DNA from: Daldinia sp. FL1419
Lineage: Eukaryota; Ascomycota; Sordariomycetes; Xylariales; Hypoxylaceae
Assembly: GCA_025201765.1 (NCBI GenBank)
Contig: MU623375.1
Span: 186,001-250,000, forward strand
DNA length: 64,000 bases
Reading direction: 5' to 3'
Below, in pieces: positions 57,126-64,000 of the stretch. Made by a program: the position numbers and the translations under genes. How positions within the stretch are numbered: position 1 is the stretch's first letter; each line of letters starts with the position of its first letter. The notes under the pieces were generated by a model. That model saw only the letters and a program-made list of their open reading frames with translations, did no database searches and was not told the DNA's origin.

Positions 57126-59071
57126 ATGGGACTATTAATTTCTCTAGTGTTGATTTCTCTCGGCGTCCCAGTACGATGCGAGACTTTCGACTATGTGATC
57201 GCCGGTGCCGGTACGTGCGGGCTTCTGCTAGCAAACCGGTTGTCGGAAGATCCGAGTATTAAAGTCGCGGTTATCGAGCCGGGTGATGATGTTCGTAATA
57301 ACCCTAACGTCACCGACGTTGGCGCATTCCTTCGTGCTTTCAATACGGAGATCGATTGGCAGTACAATACGACACCACAACCAGGGGCTAACAATAAGTC
57401 CATCCCTTTCCACGCCGGCAAAGCCATTGGAGGGACTAGTACGATCAACGGTAAATCTTCCAGAGTCCAATTCCCCTAGGCGAGACAGCTAACCGTATAG
57501 GGATGACTTACATCCGGGGCGACAAGGCCGAGTTTGACGCCTGGGAATCTCTTGGGAATGACGATTGGAACTGGGAGATATTATACCCCTACTTCAAGCG
57601 GGTCGAACAGTTTTCGCCCCCTACGGCAGCTCAGCAAGCTGCTGGTGCCAGTTTTGATGCGGAATATCATGGGAAAGATGGCTTGATGAAAACGGGATTC
57701 CCATTCAGACTTATCAACGGATCCTTCTATGAACTGGCACAACAGACCTGGGAAAGCCTTGGCTATCCCTTAAATCAAGATGTCAATAGTGGCGAAACGC
57801 GCGGGTTTGGTGTTTGGCCGCAGACATTAGACAGAGATCAAAATATTAGGGAAGATGCCGCCCGAGCATTTTACTATCCTATCGAGAAGAGACCTAACCT
57901 CAAGGTTATTAAGGGGATAGCGACGAAAGTAACTTGGATGAATTCATTAGCAGGTATTAGTGTGCACGCGGCTAATGGTCTTGAATATCTTGATCCCGCC
58001 GGTCAAACAATTACTATTAACGTGACGAACGAAGTTATACTCTCCACTGGATCATTGAGAAGCCCTCTCATACTCGAGCGCTCAGGTATTGGAAACCCAA
58101 AGTAAGATGGTTCAGTTTTCGGTCGTACCCTGGGTACCCACGTACTTCTACATATTAACACACCAGCCAGTATCCTTCAGCAGTACGGTATAGAAGCCAA
58201 GGTTGACCTCCCCGGAGTAGGCGAGAATTTACAGGACCAACCAAACGTCGCGCTCGAGTATACATCGAACATGAGCATAACAGGGACCGCGCCCTATGTA
58301 ACCTTTGCTACAGCCGAAGATATATTCGGCGAACATACCTCCGCCATCGCAGAGGAAACGTCTGCTGAATTATCTGAATGGGCTCGGAAGGTATCGGAAG
58401 CTAATAACGGAGCTATCAATTCCCATCAACTAGAAAAGATATTCCGCATACAACATGATCTAATGTTCAAGGCTAAAATTACCATTGCCGAAAGTCTAAC
58501 GTCAGCTTCTGGCAATGTTCTTCTATCGGCATTTTGGCCCTTGCTACCCTTCTCACGGGGTAGTGTTCATCTCAGATCAGCCGAGACCAACGATCCTGCG
58601 ATCGACCCAAAGTACTTCCTGGTCGATTTCGATCTCAACATCCAAATTAAGCTAGGGCGACTTTCACAAAGTCTCTGGTATACGAGCCCGATCAACAATC
58701 TTGTAGTTGGTGACTTAGTCCCTAGAGACGAAACTCTACCCCGCAACGCTACCGACGCTCAGTGGGCGGCCTTCATCACAAGCACCGGTAAGATATTGCA
58801 CTAGCGCGTGTGGAATCCTGTATACTGACCGTGCTCGTTAGTATCCCCTAACCACCACCCTATAGGGACCCTCTCGATGATGTCCCGGGGGCTAGGCGGA
58901 GTCGTCGACCATCAGTTCAAAGTATATGGGACCTCTAACGTTCGTGTTATCGACGCATCGGTATTGCCAATGCAGATCAGTGGTCATTTAACAGCGACAC
59001 TTTATGCTATGTCTGAGAGGGCAGCTGAATTCATCAAGAGTTCATATTATGAGAACCTTGGTTATGTTTGA
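57126..59071 (+). CDS. Secreted GMC-family FAD oxidoreductase
   Basis: Glucose-methanol-choline oxidoreductase, likely extracellular (AA3-like), oxidising an alcohol or sugar and possibly making H2O2. Four exons fit in phase: 57126-57450, 57501-58101, 58171-58787 and 58842-59071. The product is 590 aa. The N-terminus MGLLISLVLISLGVPVRC is a signal peptide. Motifs: FAD-binding DYVIAGAGTCGLLLANRLSE, GMC signature 1 rebuilt across intron 1 (GKAIGGTSTING-MTYIRG), GMC signature 2 (LSTGSLRSPLILERSGIG), and the active-site block PNHHPIGTLSMM with the catalytic His. It ends RVIDASVLPMQISGHLTATL with the second His. The third intron must end at TTAG 58841; a later TATAG would remove the HHPIGT motif. 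All motifs are intact. The substrate is not deducible. Confidence 0.92.
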
Positions 59072-60243
59072 CTTTCTATGGTCTTTCACGCAAGCTGAAG
59101 ACGTATAAGTTATGAAGGCATATAAATCTAGATATAGAGGAACGCAACCATGTCTTTAGTTCTTCTAGTTACCTATCTATTGACGTCGTAAGATTATACC
59201 CGCTATTCGAACGCTTGCCAATCTTCTCAGGCCCTTTGGCTATCATAGACCCAAGCATTTCCACAGACTCTTAACACAGCAAACGCTTTGGCAATAACCT
59301 CTTAATCACGCGGGATTGCACCCAAGCCCTTTCAAGGTGTTGCTTAACACACAAACAGAACTGAATTGAATACAGATATCCTAGACGATGACATAAAAAG
59401 ATTCCTCCATAGTATACCCAAAATGGAGTATTGACCTAGTTTAACAAAAGGCCCCAATATCCTGAGATTTGTAAGCTACTATAATTTCAAGTTAAACATC
59501 GCTCGCTCCTCAATTCCATGCCACCATTATAATGCAGTATCCAAGTGTATCGTAAACTCGTAAGTGTTTCTGATAATCAGAAACATAAATGTTCTCTGGA
59601 CAGAGACTTGGGGTAACGGACACCCTCAATCGTAAAATAACTCCGTATCCTCACTAATAGCTCCGGGTTATAATAAGTGAGGTTTTCATTTTCCTCGAAA
59701 GAACGTAGGTATGTACTCCACATAACTACTTGTACGTTAAGTAGTGCATATAGCTCAATGTTAGGAGAGCTAATAGCGCTTTCGGCTTTATATGTATGCG
59801 AATTGATGCGATGGTGGTGATGGATCGTAAACGAGACGGAGAGTTTGGCCGCATAAGCCCAAGCCCGAATAGAGTAAGCAGCGGACCATACCTATCGCCC
59901 GGGCAATGGAATTTATGGTTGGAGAGACAATAGACCGACTGTTCGAATCGACCCCACGCAAAACTCATGTTGCTGCTGAAATACATCCGAATCCAACCCA
60001 AGGAAACGGCTCTAAGCTCTGCCGATTATAAGATTATGATCGGTAACTCGAATAAGTGGGAGATCAATTACGGTAATAGGGCTTTCTTCGCGATTCCCAA
60101 ATCTGAAAAACATATACCCTCATAAGTAGGTACCTACGAGGATATGTCATTTACACCCCCGAGACACATCCTACACGCGCAGGCAGCTAGATCCTATTTG
60201 GCTTCTTTTCCCGTTACCAAAACTAGTAATAGCAGCGAGTCCT
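59072..60243. other. Spacer
   Basis: About 1.2 kb between convergent genes. The minus frame at 59726-60001 has no family signature. Confidence 0.4.
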
Positions 60244-60537
60244 CTAGACGGCGTTACTTCTCTCTTGTCTCTGCTCCCTCATCATGAGGATAATGCCGGC
60301 ACCGATGAAAAGCACCGCCAGTATACAAACCGCAGGGACCAGAGCAGCGGCGTATGTTCTTTGAAGTTCAGGCGAAACGCCATTCCACGCTTTTGCCCAT
60401 TCGGGGAGGGGAATTGTTCCGCCTTGTACCAACCATGCGATGATAAAGATGGCGAATAGAGCAAGGGCAAATGCCGTTTGGAGGAACCCGAGAAGAGAAC
60501 GTCGGAAAGATGAAAGTTGGCGTCTTGAGTTGGCCAT
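60244..60537 (-). CDS. Small two-TM membrane protein, unknown
   Basis: A 97-residue intronless frame. A basic N-terminus (MANSRRQLSSFRRS) leads into hydrophobic helix 1 (LLGFLQTAFALALFAIFIIAW, about 15-36). A polar loop PLPEWAKAWNGVSPELQRTY follows, then helix 2 (ALVPAVCILAVLFIGAGIIL, about 65-84), and a charged tail REQRQERSNAV. Two well-formed helices, basic flanks and an ATG in fair context make it more convincing than other small frames here. It is probably a conserved fungal hypothetical; no function is assigned. Confidence 0.62.
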   Translation of the reverse strand: MANSRRQLSSFRRSLLGFLQTAFALALFAIFIIAWLVQGGTIPLPEWAKAWNGVSPELQRTYAAALVPAVCILAVLFIGAGIILMMREQRQERSNAV

Positions 60538-60880
60538 CTCCGTTATCTCCGATCTTAGTAAGAGGTCTTTGTCACATATTTTATCTTCGTGGGGAGGGGA
60601 TTTGGATTAGAAGAAGAGGCGAAACCGCGGAGACCAGACGAGAAATCGTATGTAGGACTGAGCGGGCGCCTGGGGGTTTTAGATAAAGTCGAGTACATAT
60701 GCACAAGTTGGCCGGAGCCCCAAGGCTGGCTGAGGAGCTGACCGGTGGGTAGCTTCGGGATGTTCGGACACTACGTGTTTGTCTTGCCATGTAAGGTAGC
60801 AGGCTCTAAGTGTGATTGGTCAACTTGACTTACAAGTGGTGTAGGACTTTGTACTAACTATTTCTAAATATTTCCATATA

Positions 60881-61273
60881 TCCCTCGAGGTGCGAGAGTG
60901 GCACAGTGGGGCGGGCTAAAAAACTACTAGTAGTTTGATTGGTCCAAAAGCTCATATACAACGAAAATAACCTCACCTAATATTATAAAAATCTATTCAG
61001 CACAACAAAATACCCAAATTTAAGTTATAATAATTAATAATTAGTTTTAATAGATATATATTTAATTATATTTTATTATAATAATTTTTTTAGGTTAGAT
61101 TTTCAACGTTTTTGTTGCAAAAGGTGTATTATATTGATTTATAGGGCTGATAAATATTGGTACTTATGGCATAGGCAAAATTTAGTGCAAAGGCATGTAG
61201 TTACATTTCAATAATTCCTGATTGGACAAAATCTTTAGCGCGCCCCACTGTGCCACTCTCGCACCTCGAGGGA
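60881..61273. mobile_element. Tc1/mariner-type MITE, 393 bp, 33-bp perfect TIRs
   Basis: The ends 60881-60913 and 61241-61273 are perfect inverted repeats of 33 bp, extending to 40 bp with one mismatch. They begin TCCCTCGAGGTGCGAGAGTG. Both sides are flanked by TA (60879-60880 and 61274-61275), consistent with a TA target duplication. The interior is very AT-rich, with no coding capacity. TA duplication plus long TIRs and small size fits a non-autonomous Tc1/mariner/pogo-type element. Preserved ends suggest recent activity. Confidence 0.9.
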
Positions 61274-62093
61274 TAGTACAAAGCCGTTAGCAGGATTAAA
61301 CGGATCCGGCCTCAGATATACAACCAATTATTAGAATGAAAGCAGTTTATCCAGTAATTGTTCTATGTACCTACCTCCGAGTATAGCAATTATCCACGTT
61401 GGAATGAATGTTCTGATAAACGCACAGCAAGTTGGCCCTGGCTAACGACGAAGCATTCTCGATCAAGTCCATTCTTGTGTTCCAAGGAACTGTGGCTTTT
61501 AATCAAGCCCTATAAACAGTTCTATTTCTTTTAAATTGGAAAACTCAATACCTTTGGCATTTTTTAGTCAATGCGTCAACGGGTAGAATGATAATTGAGA
61601 TATTAATATTACCACCAGGTTGGGTAAACTCTTTTCTGCCAAAAAAGAACCGAAGAATGGACAGCGGACAGCGGACAGCATTCGGTATATTCCAACGCTT
61701 CATAGATTATCAAGATAGCTTATTTACCCGCGCCTTCCCTTCGATAATTCGAGTCGGGAATCTTAAAACAACTCAATGACGAATATAGTCTCAAGCTGCC
61801 TGTCGCACTCATTCAGGTGATGAGCGAATTAAATGGATAGGTATCTCCTCTGCTCCTTAGGTAATAATTACGGACCAAGCTTATGATCATGTGGAACCAT
61901 TCGACGTCACTAAGTAACTAACCGTTAGTGCAGATCGATCCCCGCTTGGCTGGGCGGGCGGGGCGGAGTCCAATAATCTTGGCTTAAATCCCAGTCATAA
62001 CCTCCTTCGCATGATACATGTGACTGATCGGCGTTAAGGACAGTCTCTGTCACAACATTGAAAGCTCTACTAATAGTGAAAGAAAGGTTCGGA
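61274..62093. other. Promoter region of MET22-like gene
   Basis: About 0.8 kb between the MITE and the nucleotidase gene. A frame at 61588-61779 has no support. Confidence 0.4.
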
Positions 62094-63293
62094 ATGGACA
62101 GCCCGTATTCTAAAGAGCTACAGGTTGCTATTGCTGCAGTCCAATCAGCAGCTAAGCTCAGCCAAGCAGTCATCTCGGTTGAAGACAAGGGAATCATCGA
62201 GAAAGACGACCTCAGTCCGGTCACGGTGGCCGACTTTGCCATTCAGGCATTGCTAACCGCCACTATTCACCATGCTTTCCCCGACGATAAATTTGTCGGA
62301 GAGGAGTCTGCCGCAGACTTGCGAGCAAATCCTATTCTACTAGATCGGGTCTGGGAATTACTTCAAAGACTCCAAGATGACCAAGAAAAGTCTCTTTGCA
62401 AGCTACCTGAGACCCCCGACCAGATGTGCGAGATGATTGATTGGTGCGGTTTCGGTGAACCTGGTGGACCGCAAGCTGGCAGGGTCTGGGTCTTCGACCC
62501 GATCGACGGCACAAAAACGTTTGTCCGTCGCGAAGCATACGCGATAAACGTTGCGTTACTCCAAGGGAGCAGCCAGGTACTCGGCGTCGTCGGTTGTCCC
62601 ACTATCTCCGTCCACGCAACAGCCCCCATCACAAACACGTCCATAGACCCAACGGGCCGTGGATGCATCGTATTCGCCGTGAAAGGATATGGCACCTACG
62701 TCCGCGCGTTAGTAGTACCGTCACCGGACCACGTCCACATCCGCAAGATCGAGCCACATGCTGAAGCCGAATCGCCTCAGATCCTGCAGCCAGTATCTTG
62801 TTATAACATGCTGGACTCGGGGGTGGATGACGTCCATCAACTGATTATGGATAAGTTAAATATCGAAAATAGAGGGTGCGATCTTCTCGCATGGGTTCTT
62901 CGATGGGTAACCCTCGGCATTGGGCTCGCGAATATGACCGTTTGGGTTTACAAGCAGCGAAGTAGAACGGGGAAAATATGGGATCACGCAGGAGCTAGTA
63001 CGTTCTCCCCTTTCCCAAAGCATCGGGACACGTTTAGTGCTCAAAATATTAGAAGCGGTTACTAACTTTAGGTGTCTAAAGTGCTTCTGTTTGAAGAGAT
63101 TGGCGGTAAAATTACGGATATCGATGGGAAACCTATTGATCTTGGTGTGGGAAGAAAGATGAGCGCCAATCATGGCTTCGTTGCTGCACCAAGGGCGCTC
63201 CATTCTACTGTTCTAGAAACTGTTCAGAACGTGCTGCGCGAACAGGGGAAGGGCCATTTACTTGATTCAGCTAGTAGAAATGCACCCCTTTAG
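62094..63293 (+). CDS. MET22: 3'(2'),5'-bisphosphate nucleotidase, Met22/Hal2 type
   Basis: Li+/Na+-sensitive, Mg2+-dependent phosphatase of the inositol monophosphatase superfamily. It converts 3'-phosphoadenosine 5'-phosphate to AMP, supporting sulfate assimilation and salt tolerance. Two exons: 62094-62997 and 63082-63293. The 84-nt intron is GTACGT..TAAAG, and the join restores WDHAGAMLLFEEIGGKITD. The product is 371 aa. Metal-binding motifs: the first acidic site in KFVGEESAADL, DPIDGTKTF (DPxDGTxxF), and the second metal site WDHAGA. Start MDSPYSKELQVAIAAVQSAA matches the family; upstream in-frame codons lack an ATG. A TTAG acceptor just before GTGTCTAAAG (63073) is in the wrong phase and would garble the conserved join. 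Confidence 0.93.
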
Positions 63294-63785
63294 ATTATAT
63301 TATTCACGTAAGGATTGCTGAATCCTTCAGGCATCTAGGAATAAAAGTATAGCGGAACCGTTATAAATATTTTACCTTGCAGAGTTACCTCCCTTATTCA
63401 TAATCGGAACCCTTTCTATGCATACAACAATACACATTTAAGACTGAGACTTACAATAGTAGACTATGATGACAATAAATTTATTCTTGAATACGTAGGT
63501 ACCTATAAACCCCGGTTATCTGACAGTTCTCGAGATAGACATAAACATAATATGCTCAAGTCATGATAAGGGGTGGTAGCTTTGGTGGTGCGCATACGCC
63601 ATACCTACTATTAACCTGATACATGAAGCGTATGATCTTGGATAATACGGGACTTGTAAGCTAAAAATTTTGGCCCAATAATGATATCATGCACACCTAC
63701 CTATTTAGGTAGCTAAATTGTCAGAAACCAAATGTCCAGGCACTTACACTAGATCTGAAGAAAACGTGGGGGCTTACGGCTAGTC
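63294..63785. other. Convergent 3' region
   Basis: Terminators of MET22-like (+) and of the partial gene at the right edge (-). No gene is seen. Confidence 0.4.
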
Positions 63786-64000
63786 CTAATTATAGAGGTC
63801 ATCGTCATCAGGAATATTAGGGGGCTCAGGCCCAGGTGGTTGATATGCAACAGGTTGTAAGAATACAACCTCCTCACCTGGTGGTGCCGGTGGTGCCGGT
63901 GGTGCTGGTGGTGGTCCGGGTGGTCCGGGTGGTCCCCCGTCTTCGTCGGACGAGGTATCGGCGGGTCCACCAATATCAAATATGTTGTCATCGTCATCCG
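63786..64000 (-). CDS. 3' end of a Pro/Gly/Asp-rich protein (partial)
   Basis: A minus-strand frame enters from the right edge and stops with TAG at 63788-63786. It reads DDDDNIFDIGGPADTSSDED, then a collagen-like GGPPGPPGPP and PAPPAPPAPPGEE stretch, then VVFLQPVAYQPPGPEPPNIP and a DDDDLYN C-terminus. Acidic blocks flank the Pro-rich core. The overlapping His/Tyr-rich frame at 63749-63997 is a shadow created by the GGT/CCA triplet repeats. Family not assignable from the tail alone. Confidence 0.6.
   Translation of the reverse strand, partial: DDDDNIFDIGGPADTSSDEDGGPPGPPGPPPAPPAPPAPPGEEVVFLQPVAYQPPGPEPPNIPDDDDLYN

Noticed and set aside
58842..58865. Intron 3 of the GMC gene ending at TATAG 58865
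   Set aside because: It would delete the catalytic HHPIGT block; the TTAG acceptor at 58841 keeps it and fits the phase.
57120..59071. GMC oxidoreductase as a pseudogene broken into four frames
   Set aside because: All breaks are explained by three canonical introns in consistent phase giving a 590-aa protein with every family motif.
1646..63293. A single secondary-metabolite or biomass-degradation gene cluster linking P450, FAD monooxygenase, GMC, GH5 and GH3
   Set aside because: No backbone synthase, transporter or regulator belongs to such a cluster; genes are separated by housekeeping genes and long spacers.
63749..63997. His/Tyr-rich minus-strand frame of 82 codons
   Set aside because: Shadow of the Pro/Gly/Asp-rich frame on the same strand, which has the more typical protein composition and a natural acidic end.

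Overview
The window looks like nuclear DNA from a filamentous ascomycete (Pezizomycotina, probably Sordariomycetes; a Xylariales-like affinity is only an impression). The evidence is short introns of about 50-130 nt with GTRAGT-type donors, CTAAC/CTGAC-like branch sites and YAG acceptors; fungal-specific families (Nup42/Amo1, Swi1, Met22, PTR2, DUF1996, DUF7730-like, GH5 and GH3 enzymes, GMC oxidoreductase, RNase T1 type); and long gene-poor spacers seeded with the palindromic word CCTAGGTA/TACCTA. Gene models were joined by hand from reading-frame continuity, splice consensus and remembered family motifs, so exon ends are predictions.

Layout. 1-5.7 kb: a Nup42-like nucleoporin (runs off the left edge), a secreted GH5 glycosidase and a four-exon cytochrome P450, all on the minus strand. 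7.4-12.2 kb: a small single-pass membrane protein (+) and the ARID-domain SWI/SNF subunit Swi1 (-). 12.2-21 kb: mostly spacer, with a decayed gene near 16.5 kb, a secreted Cys-rich protein at 18 kb and a weak two-exon gene at 19.3-20.2 kb. 22.05-26.86 kb: an AT-rich array of decayed repeats with a period near 300-400 bp whose full-length units have imperfect inverted ends, closed by an (ATTT)n tract. 27.3-34.9 kb: a DUF7730-like protein (+), a secreted DUF1996 protein (+) and a GH3 beta-glucosidase (-). 38.1-43.7 kb: an FAD monooxygenase and a 959-residue low-complexity/coiled-coil membrane protein (both -). 43.7-52.3 kb: gene-poor, with a 50-T run and a 465-bp hAT-type MITE carrying a perfect 8-bp target duplication. 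52.4-64 kb: a PTR2-type peptide transporter (+), an RNase T1-type secreted RNase (-), a secreted GMC oxidoreductase (+), a small two-TM protein (-), a 393-bp Tc1/mariner-type MITE with 33-bp perfect TIRs, a Met22-type bisphosphate nucleotidase (+), and the 3' end of a Pro/Asp-rich protein (-).

How the genes work together. There is no operon-like or obvious biosynthetic-cluster logic. Housekeeping genes (NUP42, SWI1, MET22) alternate with secreted or saprotrophic functions: GH5, GH3, GMC oxidoreductase, RNase, DUF1996 and peptide uptake. That suits a plant-litter or plant-associated fungus. I found no convincing rRNA or tRNA gene, CRISPR array or viral gene. The most interesting structures are the two intact MITEs and the decayed repeat array. 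I see no clear undescribed multi-gene system.
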